Shown one piece after another: positions 30,757 through 41,784 of a stretch of 64,000 nt of DNA. Every line of letters begins with the position of its first letter. The stretch's first letter is position 1. Under the pieces are notes generated by a model. That model did not search any database, was not told the DNA's origin, and saw only the letters and a program-made list of their open reading frames with translations. The position numbers and the translations under genes were made by a program. The stretch is from contig JAJRPM010000015.1 of the NCBI GenBank assembly GCA_024280775.1, positions 269,721-333,720 of the forward strand, written 5' to 3'. The DNA is from Candidatus Zixiibacteriota bacterium (lineage in GTDB: Bacteria; Zixibacteria; MSB-5A5; GN15; JACZUZ01).

Positions 30757-31380
30757 CTAGTTATTTACCGTAAACGACTTCAATTTCAAGGTCAAATCGT
30801 CAGAACCACGCCATCCCTCGACAACTGCGCTAAGTCGCAGGGCCTTGTTCTCGGGAGGCGAGTCCACTCCATCGGGAGTAGAGAGCGCAAATTGTTGGCC
30901 GGTTGTTTCAATGGTGAACATCAACGAACCATCAGATTCGGAGTTGATTTTCCCACTGACATCGAAAAGCACATCAACAAGTTTCAGGTTGTGAAGCCGG
31001 TTTTTCGCCAGATTCCCGACAACTTTCTTCAGCGGAATTTCGGTTGGCTCATCGTAGTTTATTTCAACAGCGTCACTCGGCAAGCTGACTTTCCCGTCTT
31101 TGGCGGCGCCTTTGGTCATTTGACGAATTACCGAACGGCAGGCGGCGCAGGAGGTGCAACCTTGTAGGGCCAGATATACTTTGGCGAATGGTTGTGGCGC
31201 TATGGCGGAATCGGTTGATGTAACTGAGAGGACTTTGGGTGAATCACCCTTGTTTTTCTCTCCTGCTACTGCTGACTGTAACGACAGCGCGAAAAACAAC
31301 AATAGCAAGGTCAAAAAACCTGTCATGCTACTCATACTTACTCTTTTCAGTTTCTTTGTTTGTTCATTTACCTGTAACAT
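30757..31380 (-). CDS. Secreted HMA-like protein with GCTSCAAC motif
   Basis: 207 aa. A signal peptide (hydrophobic core TGFLTLLLLFFALSLQSAVA, about residues 20-39) precedes a domain holding GCTSCAACRSVIRQM at about residues 74-88, a CxxC arrangement like heavy-metal-associated (HMA) domains. The C-terminal part is beta-rich and unassigned. It shares a strand with, and lies 105 bases downstream of, a porin gene, suggesting a metal-related envelope function; that is inference. Ends with its own terminator. ATG 31380 assumed; a later ATG near 31335 would also leave a signal peptide. Confidence 0.7.
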   Translation of the reverse strand: MLQVNEQTKKLKRVSMSSMTGFLTLLLLFFALSLQSAVAGEKNKGDSPKVLSVTSTDSAIAPQPFAKVYLALQGCTSCAACRSVIRQMTKGAAKDGKVSLPSDAVEINYDEPTEIPLKKVVGNLAKNRLHNLKLVDVLFDVSGKINSESDGSLMFTIETTGQQFALSTPDGVDSPPENKALRLSAVVEGWRGSDDLTLKLKSFTVNN

Positions 31381-31486
31381 AGTTAATCCTTTCCCATTGG
31401 GGTTAGTTGTTTACTTCGCTGAGTCACTTACAGCAATGACTGCTCTTGCGTATTTTTTCTGATAATCTTCATTACGCTGATTCTCA

Positions 31487-32746
31487 TTAAAACATGAACC
31501 CAAATCCTGCGTTCACTCGCGTGACGGTGGCCCCGGCGCCATTTTCCCAGAATTCGATGTCTGCCTTGAGAGCCACTTTACTTAACGGGTAGTACGAAAC
31601 GCCAAGCGCCCAAATATCGCGATCCGCGGCGGGATTATCGGCGAATCCCAGTGGAACTCTGTCGTTGGTGTCAATCTGTTCGCGTCGTCCGAAAACTATC
31701 AGCTTTTCGTTACTTCGGGATGTCAGGAGGTTGAGTAGATCATAGCCGAGTTCGCCATACCAGCCGAACATTCTCTCGCCAATGGTCTCACCCAGAGCTG
31801 AACTCAAAGCTCCGGCGCCATCAAGATTCACCAGCGCCGCTTCGACCTGGAGGTGGATTCCTGAGACAGCATAGCGCATATCAGCAGTCAGTATATTGAT
31901 ATTCACTTCGCCAAATGCGGTGTCGTCCTGGTCGGCGCCGCCTACGTAGAACGAGCTTCCGAAATGCAAAGTCCCCGAACCATAGGGCAACAGTGGCGCA
32001 TACTCGGCTCGACCGGTTATAGCCAGATCATTCATCACACTCTCGATGCCTTTAGAGCGCCCGCCTCGAATCCCCTTGAGCGAACTAAAATCAGAGGCCA
32101 CTAGACCGGGAACCACATATACGCGATATGCCAAGCCGCCGTCTGTAGTTCGACCGGAGAACCCCACACCGTTTTCCTGCCAGGTGGTGGGAATTAGCAA
32201 AGAGTGTAAGTTGGGGCGCTCGACGCTGTAGAAATTGGGCGGTTCATGAACCTCATTCAACGAACCAACCGGCATCAGAATCGAACCGGCTCTGAATGCC
32301 AAAGTTGGGGTTATGTCGATTTCGAGTTGGGCATATTCCAGCTCAATCTCGCTGGCATTGTGCTCGAAATCCACCTCAGCGTCAAAGCGGATTCTGTCGT
32401 TGAATTCATAGCCCCATCCCAAGACAAAACGATGAAAATCTGCGACATTATCGGCTCCGTCACTCATTGCTCCGGTTTTGGGGAAATTGTAGTGCAATTC
32501 GCCGTAGCCATGGAAATGCATCTTGTCAGTCCAACCCTTATAGGCGTTTTCTTTGGATTCTGATGTAGACCGAAGCAAGCCCTCGATGCGTTTGACTTCC
32601 TCTTTCAGCGAGTCCAAAGCCGACGATGACTGCGCTTTCGCTGAAATTGGATTGCAGAGCAATATCAGTATTGCAGGCAGAATCCAGCGCCAGCGGTAGG
32701 AGTTTGCCAGATACTTTTTAGCTAAGTGTTTGATTTGCAGTGACAT
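31487..32746 (-). CDS. Outer-membrane porin-like beta-barrel (phosphate-selective porin O/P type)
   Basis: 419 aa. Signal peptide ending SAKAQ, then a short coiled-coil stretch (LDSLKEEVKRIEGLLRS) and a barrel ending in Phe (NAGFGFMF), the usual last residue for BAM insertion. The pattern FHGYGELHYNF and FRAGSILMPVGSLNEVHEPP is characteristic of porin O/P-like and related proteins. GGAGAG about 10 bases upstream favours ATG 32746 over GTG 32755. It has a strong promoter at 32829-32857 and is followed by the HMA-like gene. Confidence 0.8.
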   Translation of the reverse strand: MSLQIKHLAKKYLANSYRWRWILPAILILLCNPISAKAQSSSALDSLKEEVKRIEGLLRSTSESKENAYKGWTDKMHFHGYGELHYNFPKTGAMSDGADNVADFHRFVLGWGYEFNDRIRFDAEVDFEHNASEIELEYAQLEIDITPTLAFRAGSILMPVGSLNEVHEPPNFYSVERPNLHSLLIPTTWQENGVGFSGRTTDGGLAYRVYVVPGLVASDFSSLKGIRGGRSKGIESVMNDLAITGRAEYAPLLPYGSGTLHFGSSFYVGGADQDDTAFGEVNINILTADMRYAVSGIHLQVEAALVNLDGAGALSSALGETIGERMFGWYGELGYDLLNLLTSRSNEKLIVFGRREQIDTNDRVPLGFADNPAADRDIWALGVSYYPLSKVALKADIEFWENGAGATVTRVNAGFGFMF

Positions 32747-32828
32747 ACTAATCACTCTCTCCTATTTCCTGTTATCTCTCAACTATCCCTATAAATACCT
32801 AATTGCAATCGAATTGCAATTCCAGCCT

Positions 32829-32857
32829 ATTAAATACTCTTTAGTATTGTTTGTCAA
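32829..32857 (-). promoter_or_regulatory. Promoter with operator-like palindrome for the porin/HMA pair
   Basis: Minus strand: -35 TTGACA (32857-32852), 17-base spacer, -10 TTTAAT (32834-32829). The inverted repeat AATACT-CTTT-AGTATT (32833-32848) fills the spacer and touches the -10 box, a typical place for a repressor or metal-responsive regulator. Confidence 0.7.
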
Positions 32858-32976
32858 GCGCCCATGCTTGAAAAAAATGTCATTTCTTTGTCACTGGATC
32901 TAATCGAAAATGAGGGCAATGTGTTTTTCTCAGCCAATCACTTGCGAACACTCAGCGCACGTCAGTTATTGGCCCT

Positions 32977-34740
32977 ATGAAAGCTCCGAATACCAAAAAG
33001 CGCAGGTTCATTCTTTCGATGACTTTGGCAATGTTTGCGGCGATGTTGACGCTGATTCTAGTCACTGTTCAATGCTCAGTGGACGAGACAACAACAGATC
33101 TGGTCATATTTGGCGGGAAAATTTACACCATGACCGGAGCGATAAGCGATCCGATTACCGGTGAATTATCTGAAGAGAATCCAACTTTTGAGGCTCTGCT
33201 GGTTCGTGATGGCCGGATAGTTTTTGCAGGGTCCAAAGAAGGAGCTATCAGTTGGGGTTCGGTGAAAGCCCGGCAGATTGATCTTAAAGGCGGTATTGCG
33301 ATTCCGGGGCTGATTGACGCGCATGCTCATATCGAGGGTACCGGAAAACTCATCAGTCAACTGGATTTGGTGGGTACCACTTCAAAAACGGAAATCCGGG
33401 AGAAAGTAATTGAGGCTCTCTCCGCAGCTCCAAATGGTAGCTGGGTTCAGGGACGCGGTTGGGATCAGAATGATTGGCAGGATACCGAGTATCCTACCTT
33501 TGCGGAGTTGGATGGAACGGAGTCTCATCCGGTTTATCTACGTCGTATCGATGGTCATGCCTGCTGGGTCAATAAGCGCGCGCTGGAAATCTGTGGAATT
33601 GATTCTCAGAGCAAAGACCCGGACGGGGGTAGAATCGTTCGGGACAACAACGGAGAACCTACCGGGGTATTCATTGATAACGCTGTCGATTTGATAGCTA
33701 GTTTTGTAGATGAGCCTACAAGTGACGAGCGGCGTATGTGGATAGAAAAAGGCATTGAGGAATGTAATCGTCTGGGCTTGGTTGGAATGCATGTTGCGGG
33801 TGTTGATTCTGTGGAGTTGGCGCTCTTTCGAGCTATTGCTAAAGACAGCGCTATGACATTGCGGGTGTATGCGATGCTCAGCTCTACAGAAACTGGTTTG
33901 GTGAACTCCTATTTTGCATCCGGCCCGACTACTGAAGCCAACGGTTATGTTACCATTCGCTCGATTAAAGTGTATGCCGATGGAGCGCTCGGGTCACGTG
34001 GCGCTCTGCTACTTGAACCGTATTCAGATGAGCCGAATCACTCCGGCTTGATGATTACCTCACCTGATTCAATGCAGGCGCTGACAGAGCGAGCGCTGGC
34101 GGCGGGATTTCAGACTTGCACGCATGCGATTGGTGACCGCGGGGTTCGCGAGACGCTCAATGCCTACGAAAAAGCTCTAACTAGAAGCGGAGCGAGAGGT
34201 AGTGACACCCGGCTACGTATTGAACACAGTCAGGTTATTTCTTTGGAAGATATTCCACGCTACGCTCAGTTGGGAGTTATTCCAGCGATGCAACCAACAC
34301 ACGCGACTTCCGATATGTATTGGGCAGAGGACAGAGTCGGACCAGAACGTATAGCAGGCGCTTACGCCTGGCGCAAGTTACTCAATAGCGGAGTTCGAAT
34401 CCCTTTCGGCTCGGACTCCCCTGCTGAAAATGTTAATCCCCTATGGGGAATCTACGCGGCAATTACCAGAGAGGACCACAAAGGTTGGCCCGAAGGTGGT
34501 TGGCGGCCCGAAGAAAAACTCTCGGTGTTTGAAGCGGTTCGAGGTTTCACATTCGATGCGGCATATGCCGAATTCGCCGAAGACGAGCGAGGTACACTTG
34601 TAATAGGCAAGGTCGCAGATATAACTATCCTCGACAAAGACATTTTCATAATCCCGCCAAAGGAAATTCTAAACACCCGCGCGCTTTACACTATAATCGG
34701 CGGGAAGATTGTGTACTCCTCTGCAAACTCCTCTAAGTGA
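32977..34740 (+). CDS. Amidohydrolase family 3 (YtcJ-like) enzyme, membrane-anchored or exported
   Basis: 587 aa. The N-terminus has a hydrophobic segment (about residues 13-32) ending near VTVQCS; this could be a lipoprotein signal, but Q before C is unusual for a lipobox. The metal-dependent hydrolase core has GLIDAHAHIEG (HxH), KVYADGALGSRGA with an activating residue, THAIGDRGVRE, RIEHSQVI and FGSDSPAENVNP. The substrate cannot be told. Converges with the M16 protease gene. Confidence 0.85.
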   Translation: MKAPNTKKRRFILSMTLAMFAAMLTLILVTVQCSVDETTTDLVIFGGKIYTMTGAISDPITGELSEENPTFEALLVRDGRIVFAGSKEGAISWGSVKARQIDLKGGIAIPGLIDAHAHIEGTGKLISQLDLVGTTSKTEIREKVIEALSAAPNGSWVQGRGWDQNDWQDTEYPTFAELDGTESHPVYLRRIDGHACWVNKRALEICGIDSQSKDPDGGRIVRDNNGEPTGVFIDNAVDLIASFVDEPTSDERRMWIEKGIEECNRLGLVGMHVAGVDSVELALFRAIAKDSAMTLRVYAMLSSTETGLVNSYFASGPTTEANGYVTIRSIKVYADGALGSRGALLLEPYSDEPNHSGLMITSPDSMQALTERALAAGFQTCTHAIGDRGVRETLNAYEKALTRSGARGSDTRLRIEHSQVISLEDIPRYAQLGVIPAMQPTHATSDMYWAEDRVGPERIAGAYAWRKLLNSGVRIPFGSDSPAENVNPLWGIYAAITREDHKGWPEGGWRPEEKLSVFEAVRGFTFDAAYAEFAEDERGTLVIGKVADITILDKDIFIIPPKEILNTRALYTIIGGKIVYSSANSSK

Positions 34741-34753
34741 GGCGCATTACGCT

Positions 34754-37700
34754 CTATTGCAAATGAATATCCTCAACCTGCCAATAATCGCGCGGGTATA
34801 TTCTCGTCAGGCTTACATCACCTTCGACGCTCTTGATGTAGCTTTCCCATGAATCCAATTGTTTATCGGGACCTATCACATAGTAGATAGCATTATCTTT
34901 TTGTGCGGACTCAGCTGCCGAGGGACCATAGCCCGGGAGAATCTCCCCGTAGACTTGCTCCATTCTATCCTGAATCTTCTGATAGAAGTCACTTTGCTTA
35001 CCAAGATCGAGAACCTGCTGACGGAAACGTGAGACTATCTCCGGCGTGAGTCCATCAGCAATTTCTCCGGCCATTGCTTCGCCGCGTTGTTCATAGCGTG
35101 AACCCGAGCGCATTCCCGAAAACGCTTGCGCGACAGCATAACTACCCAAGGCGGTATCAAATGGCACGGCTTTGAGTTGATCTACAACGAATTGCATGGT
35201 CTGCGCCAAATCGGGGCAACGCTCGGCGTAGTAAATCAAGCGCCCTCTCTCCGGCGAACTGCGCAGGCCATTGGAATAGGCCAAACCGGCGCCCCAGGTT
35301 TTCATAAACATACTATGCGCCCCACCGCCTCCGTAGAGTCTCGCCGATAGGAATGAGAGAATTTTCTCAGGATCGGTTTCGGTAAAGTCAGCGCAGTCTG
35401 CGGTATGTATTTGCACCCCGGCGCGTGTATTGTCATTTACCAGGCCGACAAAGATGGGCGGCGTGGTGAAGGCATTGTTCAAGCGCCCATTGAGGCGCTC
35501 CATCACTAGCGGCGTGGTTGCCTCAGCGTAATTGTATTTTTCGGTAACGCCGTCGTCGAGTTGGTCTATGATTTCGGTAACCAGAGGTAACAATTCATTG
35601 CGGTCACTGGAGTTGGAAATCATAAAAGTTCGTACATTGTCTTTGTGACGGATTAAGCCGAGGAGCTTCAGCGCTTCATTGAGCGCTACTTGTGGGGGAA
35701 CCGCTAGGTCTTCGGTCATCTCGGCGGCTAGATAGCGCATGTCACTAGCCAGGGACTGATCAGGAATATCTGAGAGGCTCAAACGCAAGTCCTCTGCGGC
35801 GTCACCTGTCAACGCGCCATATACATCTTTTGCATCAGATTCTTCAATGAGTGTGTCCAAATAGGCGCTTAGCTCTTCACGACTATGACTGGCCGAGAAC
35901 GAAGCGACATTGTTGACGAAATCACGAAACGCCTCGATTTTCCCGTCAGCGCTTTTGAGGCGCCAGCGCAAACGATGTAGCGCGTGGGCTTGTGTCAGGA
36001 AGCAGTTTGCGTTCAGTAACAATGGATTGTCCTGTTTCCAGTAAGAGTAAACCGGTGTGTTGACCCATGACTCTTCTGAACCGCGCATGCGATTGCGCGC
36101 CGAACTAAGCGCCTGATCTACTGCATCGCGAATACGCGGAAGATTCTCGGAGGTAAGGTTCGGATGAAACAACATGGTTTCCAGCCACTCCTGAGCTTTC
36201 TTTGTTTCGGCAAGGTTACTCCCGGCGCAACGCAGAGCCAGCTCCACACGCTCGGTGCGAGAATCTACATCAAAGTATACACTCAACTCCTGAATCTCCT
36301 CACGGAGCAATTCAGTGAAGTCATCATAAGCGATTGCCTCTCCGTCTTTGATGACGCCAACCTGACGTAGCAAAGTCGGTAGCGCTGGCACATACATCAA
36401 GTAGTTCGCGGGAGTAGCATCAAGCGAAAACACATAGCCGACAGTGGCGCTGGTCATGTTTTCGAAAGTAGAGGCTACCATCTGAGCGGATTCGGCAATT
36501 GTTGTCACTTCGAAATCAAGGACATCATCATTACCTAGCGGTGGCTCCTTTACAAATGACGGCATACTTATCTTTTCGGCTTCTTTGGCGATGACAGCGG
36601 TGTTCTTGTCATAGTCATCTTTGTATAGCGCTATTGCTTCAGCATCGGTTGAGACATTGTATTGTTTCTTTAGACCGGCCACAAAATCAGCGATACGTTG
36701 CTCGCGCGCCTTTTCGCTTTTTTCAATCATTGAGGGATCAGCGGTTGTGGCGGCGCCATACGGCAATGTGGAAACTAGTTTCCATTTGGAAATGTACTCG
36801 CGCCAAATATTCTTCTCTCCAGCAAGAGCTTCTTCGGTTTTGGAATACACGTCTGTAGTGGCGAGGTTGCGCCGGAACCCACCGGCGGCGCCTAAGTCCT
36901 GCAAATGATCTATCCACGAAGAACCGGTTCCGCGATATCCCCAGCGAGGCGGGGAATTCAGGAATGTGCGTGTGTTTCTTCTGTCCTGGATGAGTTGGTT
37001 CCTGGCGCGCTTATTGAACTCTTTCAATTCATCTGAGCCATCGGCGAGATCGGCGATTTCCTGCAAATCCGCTATGATTACTCCACGTACCTTTTCAATC
37101 ACCTCCGGAGTACAATTCGCAGGGTCAACATTGCTGAATCCGAGGAATACCGGATTTCCTAATTCACTATCACGCCATTGAAATACAGATGAGGCTCCTA
37201 TGTCCATGAGGCGAGTTTGTGAGTCAATGAATTTCCGATAGAGATTGGAAGTTGAACCTGAGGCCACCATCGACAACAACAAATCCAGCAAGTAGGTTTC
37301 CTGAAGGTCAAGCGCGTCACGCTCCGCCGGCCAGGCGAAGGCCATCAGGCCGGGCTCATTGGCGTTGCGATTTGGAAAATGTGTAATGTCGATCTTGCCA
37401 TACGGCGCTGGCATTGGTTTCGGTAATCTTTCAATGAGTTTTGCAGGGTCTTCTCCGGCTTCGGCAGTCGGCTCTACTTTATTGAGAATTGAAGATAATT
37501 TGGAAAGACATTCATTCAAGCCAACCTCAGAGCCAATTGAAACCAGGCCTCCCATATTGTTGAGATGGTGTGTTGAGCCATGAAAGTCCCGGAGGTTCTG
37601 CGGGGTCATTTCTCGAATCGCGGCGGGCAATCCTCCTGAAGAGAGAGCCATCGGATGTGAGGCGCCATAGATATTTTGAATCAGCTGGCGATACAGATTT

Positions 37701-38344
37701 CCCCAGGGACGCTCGAATGAGCTGACCATTTCATTATAGACAGTGCCCTTTTCCTCGAGCCATAGGGATGAATCTTCAGAATTGACAGTCACACCCATAT
37801 TGCAAACCTCGCGACGGATTTCTTCGTCGGAAAAATTCGGATTCAGCATCGCGTCAAGTTTGGCTTCGAACAATTCAAAGTATGTCTTGCCGCCAGCGGC
37901 GGTGTTGAAATGATAGCAGGTGCGACGTTGTTCAGTGTAGGCCGATGAACGTCCCAGCGACATATCCTCAAGTGACGCTACATAGCGTCCTTTGTTGCCT
38001 TTGCCTAGTAGCAAATGCTCCAGTGTATGCGGCTCACCCTGATTTGAAGGCGGCGGCGAGTTGACCCACATGAAGCCCTGCGGCAGTGATTGGATACGAA
38101 GCACATCAAGAACGAAGTTACTCGGCACGTGCCGGAAACGCGCTCCAATTGCTTTGCCGGTTTCGTTTTCGTAAACCGCTTCGACTTTGAACGAAGATAT
38201 TTTCTGTTGTGGCTCCAGGGAGTTAAACTCTCCCGCAGTGGCGGTGTTAGTTGACAATGTCATCAGAGACATAAGTATGGCTCCCAAAAGTAACGTTAGC
38301 TTTGATGAACTGAGCTTTACCGTTGACGTTCGAATTTGTCTCAT
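34754..38344 (-). CDS. Secreted M16C metalloprotease (PreP-like)
   Basis: 1196 aa, the length of a full M16C presequence-protease-type enzyme with four domains. The inverted zinc motif HTLEH (HxxEH) is in GEPHTLEHLLLGKG, followed about 75 residues later by the expected Glu region (EEIRREVCNMGV). A signal peptide (core LTLLLGAILMSLMTL, then ATAGEF) shows export, unlike cytosolic or organellar PreP. I chose ATG 38344, with AAAGGAA just upstream, over 38446, which would put extra residues before the signal peptide. Confidence 0.88.
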   Translation of the reverse strand: MRQIRTSTVKLSSSKLTLLLGAILMSLMTLSTNTATAGEFNSLEPQQKISSFKVEAVYENETGKAIGARFRHVPSNFVLDVLRIQSLPQGFMWVNSPPPSNQGEPHTLEHLLLGKGNKGRYVASLEDMSLGRSSAYTEQRRTCYHFNTAAGGKTYFELFEAKLDAMLNPNFSDEEIRREVCNMGVTVNSEDSSLWLEEKGTVYNEMVSSFERPWGNLYRQLIQNIYGASHPMALSSGGLPAAIREMTPQNLRDFHGSTHHLNNMGGLVSIGSEVGLNECLSKLSSILNKVEPTAEAGEDPAKLIERLPKPMPAPYGKIDITHFPNRNANEPGLMAFAWPAERDALDLQETYLLDLLLSMVASGSTSNLYRKFIDSQTRLMDIGASSVFQWRDSELGNPVFLGFSNVDPANCTPEVIEKVRGVIIADLQEIADLADGSDELKEFNKRARNQLIQDRRNTRTFLNSPPRWGYRGTGSSWIDHLQDLGAAGGFRRNLATTDVYSKTEEALAGEKNIWREYISKWKLVSTLPYGAATTADPSMIEKSEKAREQRIADFVAGLKKQYNVSTDAEAIALYKDDYDKNTAVIAKEAEKISMPSFVKEPPLGNDDVLDFEVTTIAESAQMVASTFENMTSATVGYVFSLDATPANYLMYVPALPTLLRQVGVIKDGEAIAYDDFTELLREEIQELSVYFDVDSRTERVELALRCAGSNLAETKKAQEWLETMLFHPNLTSENLPRIRDAVDQALSSARNRMRGSEESWVNTPVYSYWKQDNPLLLNANCFLTQAHALHRLRWRLKSADGKIEAFRDFVNNVASFSASHSREELSAYLDTLIEESDAKDVYGALTGDAAEDLRLSLSDIPDQSLASDMRYLAAEMTEDLAVPPQVALNEALKLLGLIRHKDNVRTFMISNSSDRNELLPLVTEIIDQLDDGVTEKYNYAEATTPLVMERLNGRLNNAFTTPPIFVGLVNDNTRAGVQIHTADCADFTETDPEKILSFLSARLYGGGGAHSMFMKTWGAGLAYSNGLRSSPERGRLIYYAERCPDLAQTMQFVVDQLKAVPFDTALGSYAVAQAFSGMRSGSRYEQRGEAMAGEIADGLTPEIVSRFRQQVLDLGKQSDFYQKIQDRMEQVYGEILPGYGPSAAESAQKDNAIYYVIGPDKQLDSWESYIKSVEGDVSLTRIYPRDYWQVEDIHLQ

Positions 38345-38592
38345 CGAGGTTCCTTTCAGATTATTAGAGACCAGTTCAATAGGTCTCCTCCTGGCATCTT
38401 TCATTATGGGAACCGATAGAATCAAGCGTGAAGGTACGGCCCTCAATGCATACTGCTTATGAATATAGGAAAAGAAGCTCGCAACGCAAAGTGTGGCAAA
38501 TCGGAAGGCGCAACTAGAATTTCGAAAAATGGGACTGATTCTGAAGGGATATGAGCTATGACGCTTTAGCTATGCAGTACTTTGGTTTTGAA

Positions 38593-41500
38593 TCACAATT
38601 TCAGTGCTGCAGGGGATGAAACACTATCTAGAGTCTCTCGTACCGCTTTTCCAATGGCGTCGCGCGAATAGGGTTTCTTGACGAATGCTCCAACCCCGAG
38701 GTTGTGCATTTCATCGACTCTTTCAGTGGCTGCGAATCCTGTTACTACTACAGCTTTCTGTCGTGGATATATCTCACGAATACCTCTGTAGGTATCGAGA
38801 CCATCAAAACCATCTTCCATTATCATGTCCAACACAACCAAGTCTGCAGGTCCTGTCTTCAATAATTCTATTGCTGAGTGTCCATCAGACACGGAACTCA
38901 CGTCATACCCCAAGCTTTCCAATAGCGCACCTGCCAGATTCCTCTGGCTTTCATCATCATCAACCACCAATATGGTTTCAGTTCCGCGATAGTTGCTGGG
39001 CTTCAAGTATTCGGGTTGAACCGTCTCTGAAACTGCGGGCAAGTATACGACAAATTCTGTCCCTTTACCTATTTCGGAAATCACGTCATAGTACCCACCA
39101 TGATCCTTGATAACACCATAGACAATCGCCAATCCTAGTCCGCTGGCGGAATCCACCACACTTTTCTTGTTGTAGTACGGTTCAAACAGCTTTGCGATTT
39201 GTTCTTCAGTGAGACCGTTGCCTGTATCACTGATTCTCAATTTAACATATTCACCTGGCCGATCAATACAATGTCCGGATTGTAGACTTTCGAGGAACAA
39301 GTGGGACGTCTCAATGGTCAATTCTCCACCGTCGGGCATCACTGCATAGGCATTGGCGCATAAGTTAAATATCGCTTTGGCCAAGTGGGTCTTTGAAGCA
39401 GAGATAGTCGCGGACTCGGATTTCATCCTGACAATCACTTTGACTCGCGGATTGCTTCGCTCTAAGTCAACAAAGTTTGTTGAACGCAGTACATCATTGA
39501 CGATTGCATTCATAGAGTTTGGCTGCAATTCGATTCTGCCTCGTCGAGCCAATGCTAGCAGGTCCTGAATAACTTCAGCGGCATGCCTGGCGGAGCTACC
39601 TATTAGCTCGATACGCTCCCGCAACGGACTGTCATCAGGCAATTTCATCAATATCAACTCTGGGTAGGCAACAAGAGGACCGAGAATGTTGTTCAAATCA
39701 TGGGCAACTCCACCAGCGAGTACGCCAATTGACTGCATCCGCTCTGCACGCTCCAACTTTTCCTGCATTTCGCGATTCTTGCGCTCTCGCCTTCTGCGAT
39801 CGGTTGTTTCTCTAATCACTGCGAGATAATGATAATCTCCACCGAAGGGCAAACGAACACCGTTAACTTCTATATCTATTAGGGAACCGTCTTTGCGAAT
39901 ATCACGCGCGGAACATTGAGATTCTTCACCCTTCTCCAAACGCTCCATGAAATCGTAAAAAGTTGGCAATGAATCCTGGTGGATATACTCTTGCGGCTCA
40001 AGACGAATGAATTACTCCTCTGACCAGCCATGCATCCTACATGCGGCGAGGTTCGCTTCTCTGATTCGCCCATGGCCATCAAAAATCACAAACCCATCAC
40101 TAGAAGAATCAAATATACTATGGTATCTATCTTCGCTTTCTTGTAGCGAGGCTACCGCCTTTTCTTTGACAGTGATGTCCCGGAAACTCCAAACTCGTCC
40201 TTCAGCTTTACCGTCAAGCTCCAAGGGGCATGAATATCTTTCAAAGACTCTTCCATCCTTGAAGTCCAGGACATCGAAATCTTCAACAGTCGAAGCATTG
40301 AGTTCTTTTACCTTACCGATGAATCCCCCTGGGTCCTGTAGCTGTTCCAGTACAAAGGCGAGAAGCTTGTCATCATCGCCAGTTTCTACGATATCCTTGG
40401 GCAAGCGCCACAGTTCAGCAAATCGACGGTTAGTCATCACAACTTCGCCATTGTTGCTTGTTACCAGTAAACCATCAGCGGTCGAATTCAGTGTAGCGTT
40501 CAATAAGGCCTTGTTTGCCTTGAGTGTCTTTAGCGTGTCGATTCGCTCCATTTCTATGGCTACACGAACGGCAAATATCTCCAAGAGAGCTTTTGCCGTC
40601 TCCGGTTGTTCAATCTTCTCGGTATGGAACACATTGATAACACCGATAACATTGCCCCCGGAATCACAAATGCGAGCGCCCATGTATGATTCTATGTTCA
40701 GTTCCGCCAAAATATCATCATCGGGATACTGATTCGCCACATCTTTCGCTATGTGAGCAAGACCTTTGGCAACAACATCGCCGCAAGGTGTACCAGCCAA
40801 CTCGTATTCCATGTCGGGAGCAAGTTCTCCGTCAACTCCCATGGATATGCTCTTCATCTTGATCTGCGCATCATCACACCATTTTGTAACCATTGAATAC
40901 CGGACTTTCAACACCGAACACAGCTAACACACTAAAGAATCGAAGAAACTCTCTCCGGCAACGCTAGATGTTGAAAGCATGACCTTCTTGAGAGTCTCAT
41001 ATGTCTTTTGCTTTTCTTCATTAGCTACCGCATGTGCGAATTGATCTGCAACAGCGGCGACAAAACTAACTTCATCAGCGCTCCAAACTCGTCTTTCAGA
41101 GACGCTACCGACGAACACGTATCCAACCACCTTGCCAGCGACCCTTATAGATGAATCCACAGTTGAATGAATATCCCAAGGCGCCAGGTAGCCATCACGA
41201 ATCTCTCTGGTTATTTCGTCTGTCAGTGCGTCAAGCACACTTATTGTTCTTGACTCATTCAATGAGAGGAAATATTCCGGGTAATCGCTGCAGTCAATTG
41301 GATCCAGTGTTGAATGCTCTTTCGAAGAGCGACAGTATAAATCCAAACACGATATGGAACCGCCTGAGTCATCCAGTAGCCAGACACTAGCGCGCTCAAC
41401 AAGTAACACACTACTGAGAATCTCCGTAGTCTCTTGGGCGGCTCCGAGGAGATTGCCCTCCGCGACAGCTTCACTCACGGTCAGAGTCATTAGACCGGAC

Positions 41501-41784
41501 TGCTGTTTCTTAATGTACTCTAGTTTGTCTCCCGCCACCGTGGCACTGGACGAGGTCTGATTCAAGTCGAGTGAGCACTTGACCAGCACATAGGAGCACA
41601 TCATAGCCAGCGCAAACATCACACCCGAAATCTCCACCAGCGATGATAGCTGCAGTGACGGATGCGAACCTGAAAAACGCAGAGTTAGATATGTGATAGC
41701 GGCGCCACTAAACATTAGCGGCGCGATTACTTGATAGAACCTGCGTCTACTCGTGATGTATTTCAGTTGACTAAATAGGGACAT
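38593..41784 (-). pseudogene. Hybrid sensor histidine kinase interrupted by two in-frame stop codons
   Basis: One uninterrupted frame of 1064 codons apart from TAG at 40926-40924 and TAA at 40014-40012. Domains in order: two membrane helices (about residues 20-36 and 50-68), GAF1 (to about 280), GAF2 (about 288-420), PAS1 (about 430-560), PAS2 (from about 565, broken by the TAA right after MHGWSEE), HisKA with GGVAHDLNNILGP, HATPase with GLGLAIVYG, and a C-terminal receiver with DMIMEDGFDG. The TAG falls where GAF2 begins (SLVC-stop-LCSVLKVRY). Neither downstream piece has a ribosome site, so without readthrough no kinase would be made. Recent pseudogene, readthrough, or consensus error are all possible. 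Confidence 0.85.

Noticed and set aside
30535-31167. 210-aa plus-strand ORF opposite the HMA-like gene
   Set aside because: Runs through the terminator and antisense to a gene with signal peptide and CxxC motif; no ribosome site.
40007-40732. 241-aa plus-strand ORF opposite the sensor kinase
   Set aside because: Serine-rich antisense shadow of the GAF/PAS coding sequence.
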